This document shows positions 40,561 through 51,800 of a DNA stretch of 64,000 nt, piece by piece. Each line of letters begins with the position of its first letter. Within the stretch, counting starts at the first letter, position 1. The notes below the pieces were generated by a model that was not told the origin of the DNA, did not search any database, and was given only the letters and a program-made list of their open reading frames with translations. The position numbers and the translations under genes were made by a program. The stretch spans positions 23,868,001 through 23,932,000 of the forward strand of contig OU612065.1 of NCBI GenBank assembly GCA_914767715.1, in the 5' to 3' direction. This DNA is from Membranipora membranacea. Taxonomy: Eukaryota; Bryozoa; Gymnolaemata; Cheilostomatida; Membraniporidae.

Positions 40561-40820
40561 GTTTCTCACACGTTATCACAGGGTATCGAGACTCTAAACA
40601 AACGTGAGTTTTTTATCCAGCAACTACTCGTTCGTTTTATAAATGGACTAATGCATAAAAAAAATTTTGCCCTTTGGTAAGCGAAAGACAAGGATCTTCA
40701 AGGCCAGGGCAGATGTTTTTTATTGTCACTTCCGCAGAAACTTTGTCAAATCGATCAAAAAAATATAAACAGCGCTGACAGTACCAACAAAACAAAACCT
40801 GCGTCATTGTTTCGTGGATT

Positions 40821-42403
40821 TCAAAAGGTCTCTTCTGGCATATTGAACTGCGAGCCCAGATCAGGAAGACCAAAAGCCTTCAGTATGCCGTTACATCTCC
40901 TGTCAGAGTCTGGTGTTCTCAACCATGAGTCACTGTCAACTCTCTTCTCATGGCTGAAAAAGGTTCCTGCTTGACTGTCCAGCTCCATGGTTTTGTGAGC
41001 ACCGTCAACGAGATCTAGTGAGATATTCAGATGCTCGAATAGCTCTGTTATCATACCAATTGGATCCCTACGCAACTCCTCATACTTCAATGCCTTGAAG
41101 TGTATTCCATTCTTACGATACTCCCTCATCATGCTAACTTTTGCTGCCCAGCACATTACAAACCACTCAAATGCATTAGGGCGCAGCTTATGATCCTTCA
41201 CAAGCTTCCGACAGAATTCGGCGTTGTAGCCGTTCGTATATATCGACCAGTGTGTACACCCTGCAAGTGTGAGGTTCTCACGTCCACTCAGTACTTCTCT
41301 GTTAGCATGTAACATGTTGTTCAAGCTCATGGGCAGATGACCAAAGGCTTTGTAGAACGAACTGGCGCAGGAAAGACAATCTCGATAAGCCAACAGTAAG
41401 TCATGTGACGGAAAATGCTTCTTGATAACTGGAATCATGTGTTCGTCTGTAGCGGTTGTTTTCCAGAAGATAGAATGACCTCTCGGGGCCATTAGTATCT
41501 GCAATTTGATAGATGCCACCACCATTTTTTCGTACTCCTCTGTTTTGGCAAATGTGGCAATATCAGGACATTTGCCAGCTTTCACAATGCTGTAGAACAT
41601 TGTTTGGGACTCTGAATATGTTACCCAGTTTGGTAAGGCTGCAAACATTTGTGACCATACTGTAGATCCACATCGTATAGTGTGGAAACACCAAACAACC
41701 CTAGTGCCTTCAACGTAGGCATTGTCTAGAACTTCCATGACATCTTTTCGGGGGATCGAAATTATTTTCCTAATATAAGGTAAATGAACAGAATCGGATT
41801 TTTCCTTAGATTGAACATGTCTGCTTTGGCATCGAGTTCAATGAATTTCGCAAATTCATTTTCAAATCCTAGAAAGAAAACATTGTCTCTTAGGAATGTT
41901 TTTGCAGGAGCAAAATGATCATGAGTGAAGATGAAAGAGATGGGTGAGACCAAAATATTCCCAGGCAATGTGTAGCAGTTGCGAAGCACTTGGGCAGTGT
42001 ATACTTTCTCTTTACCGTCTTTTATGTCTCGCAGCTTGCCATTGATGCCTGAAAGGAGAGGGAGAAAAATTTGAATATCATGCTATATAATAACATGACT
42101 AACAATCATAGCAATTTTAACTTTAGATATGAGTTATCTGCCCAATGAGAAAGGGGGACAAATTTGTTTGTCATAATATTATTACGATCGAATGAAGGAA
42201 GGAGAACTGGGGAATGTTCCCTGAATAAGTGTGAAGTGATAGCCTTATTCTTGAAACAACAAGCTACAAGCCTATAGATAGATATGTAGATTCTCACCTG
42301 AAAATCTCCACACAATGTTGTGAATGATGAAAAGCCATATAGCTCCTATAAAATCAGCAACTTCAACCTGAATAATTCCAAAGTAATCCCGCAGGAGCCC
42401 CAT
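40821..42403 (-). CDS. Sulfotransferase-domain protein, apparent 1-nt frameshift
   Basis: Probable PAPS-dependent sulfotransferase (PF00685-like). Exon 1 is 42403-42298 (MGLLRDYFGIIQVEVADFIG onward), phase 1. Exon 2 runs from 42048 to the stop at 40821. The N-terminus has a hydrophobic stretch (FIGAIWLFIIHNIVW), possibly a type II Golgi anchor. Exon 2 reads GINGKLRDIKDGKEKV and GFENEFAKFIELDAKAD, then meets a TAA at 41764-41762. Reading resumes one base back as IISIPRKDVMEVLDN, with the co-factor loop region VVWCFHTIRCGSTVWSQ (non-canonical for TYPKSGTTW) and the 3'-phosphate-binding region LLAYRDCLSCASSFYKAF. The break coincides with a run of four A's (41768-41765 on the minus strand). A sequencing or assembly slip or a recent null allele is most likely. 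Without correction, a 305-codon ORF from 41738 still encodes the whole transferase core. Substrate unknown. Confidence 0.75.
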
Positions 42404-42557
42404 GATCTATTAGAGCCAAAATTATCAAGTTTTGATGCCAAGAGTTTCAATGACTTTATGAGATGTATTCCGTGAAGGTGACTGTCCTTATACTATGGGT
42501 ACTGCTTACATATGATAAGAAAAAGTACAGGGAACAGTTATGTTGATTGCTCGAGTT

Positions 42558-42753
42558 CAGGGGCGTATTGTAAACATCAGAAAATCGGGGATGAATCACT
42601 AAATATGGGTGAGTAATCTAATCACAGATAACATACTTTTTATTTGGTTATAATGAGCCACCTAATAGAATATCGAGTATATTAAGTAATATGCCAACAT
42701 CTTTTCCAGGGAAATAAATACGAATGTAGAAAAAATGGTACAATACGCCCCTG
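42558..42753. mobile_element. hAT-like MITE
   Basis: 196 bases with perfect 15-base inverted ends, CAGGGGCGTATTGTA and TACAATACGCCCCTG. Flanking 8-bp direct repeats are CTCGAGTT (42550-42557) and CTTGAGTT (42754-42761), one mismatch apart. The interior is AT-rich and non-coding. The ends match the element at 24274-24626 for their first 11 bases. Confidence 0.8.
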
Positions 42754-43266
42754 CTTGAGTTCCAGGGTCTTTGGCTTTATATCAACTAAAAAAAATCTTA
42801 AAATAGCTTTAATGGCCTAGTTTAAAACTCACTGAAAAATTTGGTCATTGACCTGACAATGCTGTGAATGTAAGTTGTAGATCCAACAAAGTCTACAGAT
42901 GATAGAATTTTCTCTAAATATTTTAAGCAGAGGATAAAAATATAAGTCACTGTCACAGGGCAACTGTCAAAAGCCTAGCAACAATCACAAGTAATTAATC
43001 ATAAGTGTCAAACATTGACACCCATTGAACATTTCTGTTTTATCAAACCTGTCAAGCCATACCTCTTACTTACTTTTTCCAGCAGCAGCTGTCAAAACCC
43101 AATTCACTTGCTAATCTCAAAACTGAAATAACTCTGCAAACTCTTGTGTAAGAAGGATTTGTTTAGTTTATTTCTGCAAGCTTACCAACTGTGTGCAGCT
43201 AACTTTGTGGACACTTGTGGACTTTAACCACAGACTACATGGACACTCCTGTCTAATGCCCAGAGA

Positions 43267-43580
43267 CTGCAATGTGAGTTAGTGGCATTAGATTATCAAA
43301 CGCTTGCACATGAGTAGGAGGTAGAGTTAGAGTTAGAGCGCCTGCCTGCACTCTAACGCGCAAACGTTGGAGGTCTCGGGTTCGAATCCTGCTGCAGTCT
43401 ACAGACTACTGGGCTCAATTGACGCCTCAGGTGTGCTCTGTCCTGCCTGCAAACTGAGAGCAACTTGGCGCCGAATATGGCGGCCCGCACCCTTCGGACA
43501 GAGACAAAAACTTGCAATTTTAACCCGATTTTTTTTTTAACCCAGTAATGATCATGTAATGCCACTAACTCGCATTGCAG
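43267..43580 (+). mobile_element. 314-bp terminal-inverted-repeat element with tRNA-like interior
   Basis: Termini CTGCAATGTGAGTTAGTGGC onward and GCCACTAACTCGCATTGCAG pair over 32 bases with three mismatches. The interior has a perfect Pol III B box (GGTTCGAATCC, 43379-43389) downstream of a tRNA-like TTAGAGCGCC segment. No clean target duplication was found. A short minus-strand ORF inside is an artefact of this repeat. Confidence 0.7.
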
Positions 43581-45819
43581 CCGTCTGATTTATTATCCGT
43601 TCACACAACGTACACAGAATTTACGAAAGTTTTCCTCTGTTGTCAAAAGAGCAAAACTAGTAAACTTTCATGGAATGAAGTGTAAATTAACCAAATTGAA
43701 TGGCAAATTATTTTCAATAATGTCAAGCAATGTTATCAGAGTTCTCTTATTGGTTGATTTCACTTTCTAGAATGATAACACCAAAAGTGGTTTGATATTT
43801 AGAAAAAAGAATGAGAGTTTCAAAATTGTTTGACTGGCATGAAGAACTGCAAGTCATTTTAGGATATTTCAATAATAATCGACATGTTGTCAAATTGTTA
43901 CATCCTATGAATAAAAGCAAAGCATTGAGTTAAATGACCTGAGTCTTCAAATCAGTTACCTCAACCAAAGCTTTCAGTTTAGCTGAGTTGAACCCAACCA
44001 AAGATTTAGGATAAAACTAAGTGGCTGTGAGCTCTGACATAATATAATATATATGTTAATTTTTGAATGTGTATGGCCGGGCTATATGGGCTGAATACGT
44101 TTGAGTAATGAAATGAAGGTGCAGATGGAGCAGAATTGTTATAAGAGAGATAACTTCTTAATCACTCATCATTTACAAGCATTTTAATAAATAACCATGT
44201 ACATAGTAGTTATCTTCTCTTCTGTTGGTAGAGGACAACCCTGAGTAAACTTAATCAGATCAAGATTTCACATTTTCAATTTATCAATCAGACTGTATCC
44301 ATGCATCCGCTGATTACATCCTGGATTCGCAAACATTCTAAAGCTATGAGTTTCATCTGAATCAGATAAAGATTCATAAACGGTAAGTATCTTCTATTGT
44401 AAGATTTACACTCGAGTTTTTTTTTATATCTGCATCAAAATGAGGGAACAAAAAACCATAAGGCCTGTTAATCTAAAGCCTACATCAAAATGATGAACTT
44501 AGCTTTCCCTGATGTCTTAAAATATGTTTCAGTGGAAATCCTTAATTGAGGGTTTGCTGATGGAAGGTTTCTCATGTGCTAAAATCTAGGCCGTGTCGCT
44601 CTTATTCTTACAAATTAAATGACCACATCAAGGATTCAAGCAACTATAGACCATAGCATGGAATTAATAAACTCTTCCTTTCTATATAGGGGGGGGGGGG
44701 GTTAACGATACCCTTATAATGAGACTGAGAGCAAACCTAGTTTGTGCTGCCTAATTTGCCATATTGTACTACAGAGAAGGGTTCAGTTATTACCTCATCT
44801 CTTTTCTTGATTTTATGAGTTATCTCTAGAAACTTCATTTATGTTATATTTTTTTGATTATGCAGATGATACAATGGTCCTATCGGCCTACAGACTTGGT
44901 ACAATCAAAGGAATTTGAATCTGTTTATTTCTTAATTCAGAAAGTAATCCCTATTTCTTTTGATATATGGAATTGATATCGACTCTGCAGCTCTCGGTAC
45001 ACTACCAACTCATTATTGCTGCTGCCACTACAAAAGCAGGTATTTAGAACCGTTGCAAATGAGCATAATATTCATTTCAATCCTATTGCTGCTGCTTATC
45101 TTCGAAATTCACTCAATCCTCTTCCATCTTTACAGCTAAGGCTACAGGATTTTTGAAACCCCATGCTCTCAACTAATTTGTGAAGATTTTCATTCCATTC
45201 ATAGATTTCCAAACACACAATATTTTGTTTAGCATTGCATTTAGGATTTTTACCATTCTCACCCAAATATGGGATTTTGCACTCCGTTGAATCGATCAAT
45301 AGCCTATAGCTAAAAGGCTCTTGTAAGCTCCTTATCTCTCAAAAACAACAGCCAGCCGTAAGCATCAAACCAAGGTGTTACTCAATATTCAAAAATCGTT
45401 AAGAAAGGGAAAAAAAGGAGAACAACATTTTGATGAGTAAAAGAAATTGAAGAATTTTTCACTTTATTTTGAAACAGATTATAGTTCTCTAAATCTATGG
45501 CCCTTGCACGACGGAGAAGGTTAATAAAAATAAGATATATCTCTGGCTAATTACTAAAAATTGAGACGCAATAATTTCATATGGCCCAAGCTTTCATTGT
45601 TACCGCTCTACATCGACATATTATTGCACTGGCCATGGCACTGGCATTACGGCACTGGCCACTGGCCTATGGCACTTGCACTGGCCAGTGTGATAAGCAG
45701 TTATGGCACACAATTCCCAAAAAAATAAAACATGACTATAAATAGGTAATCGTACAAAAAGAAAAGAAAATTGATTGAGCAATAATTGGTTTAATGTCTT
45801 TGCACATGCCAAATCCGCC

Positions 45820-48800
45820 TCATGTACTCTCAGTTGATGAGGGACTTCTTGATGCAATGGATCTCTTCTTCAGTACAATCACAACAGCTACGAGTGCTAC
45901 GACAGCAACAGTGGCTACTCCTGCAACGGTAATTGCCGCTGTGTGGGCTGAAGAGTCTCCTTCACTTCCTGTAATAGAGGAGTCACAAATAAAATAATGT
46001 GCACAAGAAAATCTAGTGGTGGAAAATGGAGAAAGCATTGTCAAAATATGTAAAATAACTCAATTTCAATTGTTATATTGGTATATCTTAGTTGTTTTTT
46101 ATTAGGATTTAAAACATGTCGTTTATTCAACCTTGCTGCAACAATTCCTTACCTAATTCTCCTTTGCTGATGAGTCCTGATTTTGCAATAGCAGCTGAGC
46201 TGATGCAAGTGTAGAATCCAGGTGTGTTGATACATTTTGAAGGTGAAGGGCAAAACTCATCAACAAATGTTTGCTCTGAGCATTCGTTTATATCAATACA
46301 ATCAAAACCGTTGTCGCTCTTGGTCCAGACCACACGTCCTGGGTTGGCAGGATCGAAGCCTGTCGGCTTAGGGAAGCATTCACAGTGGAAACCCACTGGA
46401 TCATCCTCACATAGATGTGCACAGCCTCCATTGTCTTTGAGACATTCGTTTCTGGCTTGACATTGTGTACCGTTGAGAGTTATCATCCTTGTTACTAGGG
46501 CAGCGCCTGGTGTCTGTGTTGTAACTGGGCAGTAACAGTATTTCTGGTAGTGATTCACCCATTCACACACTATATCTGATTCTGTAATATAAGTACATAA
46601 ATAAATAAATATATATATATATATAAAAACATAATATATGATAATAACACATCTGAAACAATTTTTTTCTGGATTGTCTGACTTTGTTAAAACTTCTCTC
46701 TTGAGACAAAACCGATTTAATTCTAGGGGTTTCAAGTTCCTAAAACACATAATAATGGATTTGAATAAACCATTTTTCTACTCCGAAATTTCAAGCTCTG
46801 CTTTTCATAGGTAGGTTGTTGCCTACCTAAACATCCTCCAGTGTTAGCCACCACTCCTTCATTTCCAGCGTTATCCATGCATTTACAGGTATCCAGTCCA
46901 AAGTTTGTATTTCGGTTTTCACAGCTTGTGTATTGTGCCTGGTGGTTGACTGGGAAACCTCTGCAATTCTTTTCTTCAATCACATTAGTGTGAAGAGTGA
47001 CTCTTCCATCTACCAACTCCTGATAATCAGGGCAGGTACAGAAGTATCCACCAACAGTGTTTACACAGTTGCCTGAACAGTAAGATAAGGTTCTGGAATC
47101 TGTGCACTCATCGACATCCTCGCAGCCATGATTGTCATTCTGAAGTTGGTAGCCAGCATTACATGAACATTGATAACTACCGTCAGTGTCTACGCAGTTG
47201 TGCTCACATCCTCCGTTGTTCGTGAGACATTCGTTCGTGTCCACACATAGAGTACCGTTGACTAGTTGTACAACATCGTTCTGCTTACAGTAACAGAGTG
47301 TTCCGTAGTAGTAGAAATGCTCACAGTAAATTGACCCAGCTGTAAAATATGTAGTGTAAATAATAAAGGTTGCCAGGTAAACGCTGATGATGATGCTTGT
47401 ATCACAAAAAGTTTTTTAACAAATAATCAGCCAGACATTAGCTTAATATTGAAAAGTTCCATTCAATACACAAAATGTGGATGTCTCATAAAAAAACTAC
47501 AATTACTCACCATCACAGTTAACACCTGGTGCACGAGAGGGCAGTTGTCTTCCCTTGCTACATGCACAGTAGTATCCACCCAAAGTGTTGATACACACAT
47601 CTTCACAGCCGCCATTATTTCCGTCCATGCACTCATTGACATTGTCTGCATCCTTGCCATCTTGGCCTGCTGCTCCGGTATTTCCACGGACTCCCTGTGC
47701 TCCCTTATCACCTTGTGCTCCAACATCGCCTGCAATCCCTGACTCTCCTTTAGCACCAGTATCACCTTGAAGACCTTGATCTCCTTGTATGCCGGTACCA
47801 CCATTCTCACCCTTTTGTCCTGCCACACCACTTTCCCCTTTAATTCCTTGTTCTCCTGTGATACCAGATTCTCCCTTCTGTCCAATAGCACCAGTCTGTC
47901 CTTGATCTCCAGTAGCACCAGGGGCACCATCTGTACCTGCAACACCTTGTGCTCCAGTTGTTCCCCTTGCTCCTGAATCTCCCTTTGCACCAGCGACTCC
48001 TTGCAGACCTTGTGCACCTGTTTCTCCTCTAACTCCTCCTGCTCCATCTTTACCAGCAGCTCCGGTTTCTCCCTGGCTACCTGGTACTCCAGACTCTCCC
48101 TTGGCACCAGTTTCTCCATTCGCACCAGGAATACCTGCTACACCAGGTGCTCCGGCGGAGCCAGATTCTCCTTGATCTCCCTTAACACCAATGGCACCTG
48201 TAACACCGTCTATTCCATCGATTCCGGACTCTCCTTTCAAGCCCGGTGCTCCTGTGTTTCCTCGGATACCTGGCGCACCAGTTTCTCCTCTAGAACCAGC
48301 TGCAGCACTTTCTCCTTTTTCTCCCTTCAGTCCTTGTATTCCAGCTTCTCCAGCTAACCCGCGTCCACCTGCTATACCTGATTCTCCTTGCTGTCCTTTG
48401 ACACCAGGTGCACCTATTGACCCTTTAGCTCCTGTGTTTCCAACAGCACCTTGTATCCCCTGGTTTCCCTGTGCACCGGTCATGCCCTGGGCTCCTGGAG
48501 CACCAGATTCTCCGGCCTGTCCCTTTACACCATCAGCTCCTAGTAGACCATTACCGCCAGGCAAACCTCGTTCTCCTTGGATACCTTGGTCACCTTTAAG
48601 ACCTGTCAAAATATGTTACACACACTATAATGCTAAACACTATAAAAAAACATTACTGATATTATCTTATCATTGACATGTTGTAATGCAGATGAGCAAT
48701 AAGTAGTTTTTATGTAATCTTTCAAAAAGTTGACTAGGATAGTCTAAGCATATGGACACATCCTAAATTAGCGATTCCCATAATTTATCTTTTGTGGATT

Positions 48801-51800
48801 GAACACCATGTTTACCTTGTGAGCCACTGTCACCACGATCTCCCTTTGCACCAACAGCGCCATCGACACCGTCACTTCCATTAATACCAGACTCTCCCTT
48901 TAGGCCCTGTACTCCTGCTGCACCTGGAACACCTGTCTCTCCTGGTGCACCGCTCGTGCCACCTATTCCTGACTCTCCCTTCAACCCGCGTACTCCTTGT
49001 AAGCCATCATCTCCTTTCTGGCCCTTGGCACCATCAAAACCATCTGATCCTGGTATTCCGGGCAGTCCAGTAGCTCCAGGAGCACCATCCAGGCCTTGAA
49101 TACCACTGTCTCCCTTCTCACCGATGGCTCCTGGTAGTCCCGGCAGTCCATCAGCTCCTGCTGCTCCTGCAGCACCTGTGGCTCCATTAAAGCCTTGAGC
49201 TCCAGATTCACCTTTTAGTCCATTGATTCCTGGTGCTCCGATACGTCCATCTAGTCCTCTTTCACCATTAGCTCCACTCTCACCTTTAACTCCTGGAAGA
49301 CCGGGTGCTCCTGGTGACCCTTCGCGTCCCTCTGAACCACTGTCTCCCTTCAGTCCCGGAGCTCCAGTCAATCCAATAGATCCTGAAGATCCAGTAGCTC
49401 CTATAAGTCCTGCGACACCGCTTTCTCCCTTTTGACCTTCGAATCCTTGCAGACCTTGTATTCCAGTATCTCCTTGTCTACCCTGGAAACCAGTAGCTCC
49501 AGTAGCTCCATTCTCTCCAATAACTCCACTTTCTCCTTTTAGTCCTCGGTCTCCTATTTCTCCCTTTTGGCCATTTACTCCAGCTAAGCCAGTTGCTCCT
49601 GTGGCTCCGTTCAATCCAACAATACCACTTTCTCCCTTCTGACCTTGAGCTCCAACTTGACCTTGCTGTCCAGCTGCACCTGTCCTACCAGTGGATCCTG
49701 TGGAGCCAGTGGCTCCATCTGTTCCAACACTACCAGACTCTCCCTTTAGTCCGACGGAACCATCAATTCCTGGCAAGCCGCGTAAACCAATGCTTCCTGG
49801 CAATCCAGGTGCACCAGCTGTACCAGGTAGGCCCAGCTCTCCCTTGCTGCCATCAACTCCATCGTCTCCTCTCTCACCCTTTAACCCTATTTCTCCATCT
49901 AACCCAGGTGTGCCTGGATTTCCTGTGAGTCCTCGTAATCCAGTTGCTCCTGTAGCACCATTGAAACCAACAGCACCACTTTCACCTTTGAGACCTCGTA
50001 TTCCTGCCACGCCTGGTACACCAGGAGAACCTGTCAGTCCCTGGACTCCAGCAGACCCTGTGGAGCCAATGTCTCCTTGCGTTCCACTTTCTCCTTTCAA
50101 GCCTTGAGCTCCATCTTGGCCTCTAACTCCAGGTAATCCTTGTAATCCTTGCTCTCCCTGTATACCTTGTCTACCAGTGCCTCCTGTCGATCCTGTGGCA
50201 CCATCAGAGCCAGCAGCACCACTCTCTCCTTTAAGTCCCCGCAGGCCTTCACTTCCTACATCTCCTTTATCACCTCTGTCGCCCTTCAAACCATCATTCC
50301 CTGTTACTCCAGGAACTCCAGGTTGTCCAGGGGCACCAATATCTCCTCGTGCGCCGGTAACTCCAGAACGTCCAGTACTACCAGTCAAACCTATGGCTCC
50401 ATCTGCACCTGGCAAGCCAGGTTCTCCTTGACTACCCTGAGCTCCAGGAGTACCAGCTGATCCAGGCTGTCCTTGAGTACCGGGAAATCCAGTCTGTCCA
50501 AGAGCACCATCATTTCCAGGTGCACCAGGGGCACCTGTTGACCCTGTTGCACCATTGAATCCTTGTATTCCACTCTCTCCTTTCAGTCCTCGTATCCCAT
50601 TAGCTCCAGCTTGACCATCATTACCATCAACACCATTAATACCTGGAAGTCCCGGTATACCTGGCCTTCCTGTAGATCCAACACGTCCTTGTTCTCCTGG
50701 CTGTCCTGGCTGACCTGCATCACCTTGTGTTCCAGGTTGGCCATTGATACCAGGTCTCCCGTTTGCTCCAGTCTGACCTGGCCTACCATCATTGCCAGGC
50801 AGTCCTGGTGTACCAGCACTTCCAGTTGCTCCAACTTGCCCTTGTGCACCTGGAGCACCATTGCTTCCAGCGTTACCTGTTAGTCCTGGCTGTCCAGGTC
50901 GACCATCATTACCAGGTAAACCTTGTTGGCCTGGGAAACCTGGTTGGCCATCTCTACCTGGATTTCCCTGAGCTCCAGTAGAACCAGTTGCTCCGTTATC
51001 ACCAAACACGCCAGATTCTCCTTTCAAACCTCGCAGGCCTGGTTGACCCACAGCACCATTCAGACCATCCCTTCCTGGTTGACCTGGATTCCCGGGCGCT
51101 CCTGGAGATCCACGCTCTCCGGCATTTCCATTTTGTCCTGGTGAGCCAGCCGTACCTGGGAACCCTGGTGCACCTGGTTGACCTGTTTCTCCAGGCTGTC
51201 CATTGGTTCCTGGCTGTCCTTGATTGCCTGGTGCTCCGTTTTGTCCAGGGGCACCTCTATCACCTGCTCTACCTGGTTGCCCAGGAGCTCCATCATTGCC
51301 AGATAATCCTTGTGCACCCGTTGCTCCTACCTGACCTGTAATATATAACACAGTTTAATTACTAACGTCAAGTCAAATGCTATTATCAATCATATATCAT
51401 ATTTGAAACATCCATGTTTGTGGTGACACATTTAGATTGAGAGAAGTATATTGCCCAAGAAGAGTCTAAGCATTTGCAGCAGTAAAAGTTTGTCATTTTG
51501 CACTGGTTCAAATCGGCGAAATTCATTGCTTGCTACCATCTGCTAAACCTCATTATTTACCTGATGCTCTCCCACCTCAGCTAGCAAAGAGAAGCTTATC
51601 AATAAAAAGTCCCCCTAATCCAGCTGAATTAAACTGATGTAAATTTTCATTCCCCTGTATAGATGTGTGAAGCTGGTAACTTACCATTTTGTCCAGGTTG
51701 ACCAGGCACTCCTTGTGCACCAGGCTGTCCTGGTTGACCATTTTGCCCATCAAAGCCATCTTGACCATTCAGACCAGATGTTCCAGGCTCTCCTCTGAGT

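Larger units (their letters stand above)
38291..40820. other. RhoGEF 3'UTR and intergenic region
   Basis: This is the probable 3'UTR of the RhoGEF (an AATAAA lies at 39248-39253) and the gap to the convergent sulfotransferase gene. It holds the MITE at 38899-39022 and the SINE near 40375-40560. A TTTATT at 40719-40724 (AATAAA on the minus strand) about 100 bases past the sulfotransferase stop is a good poly(A) candidate. I see no other gene. Confidence 0.5.
42404..45819. other. Intergenic region between the sulfotransferase and the collagen B 3' end
   Basis: It holds the two transposon-like elements above and a 13-base G run at 44689-44701; otherwise AT-rich sequence with no gene I can support. 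Collagen B's poly(A) site should be near its low end. A TTTATT at 45463-45468 (AATAAA on the minus strand) is a candidate. Confidence 0.5.

Noticed and set aside
41762-41790. A tiny intron instead of a frameshift in the sulfotransferase
   Set aside because: The only AG in the right phase (TATATTAG) would need a donor about 20 bases upstream, too short for an animal intron; longer donors upstream give the wrong phase.
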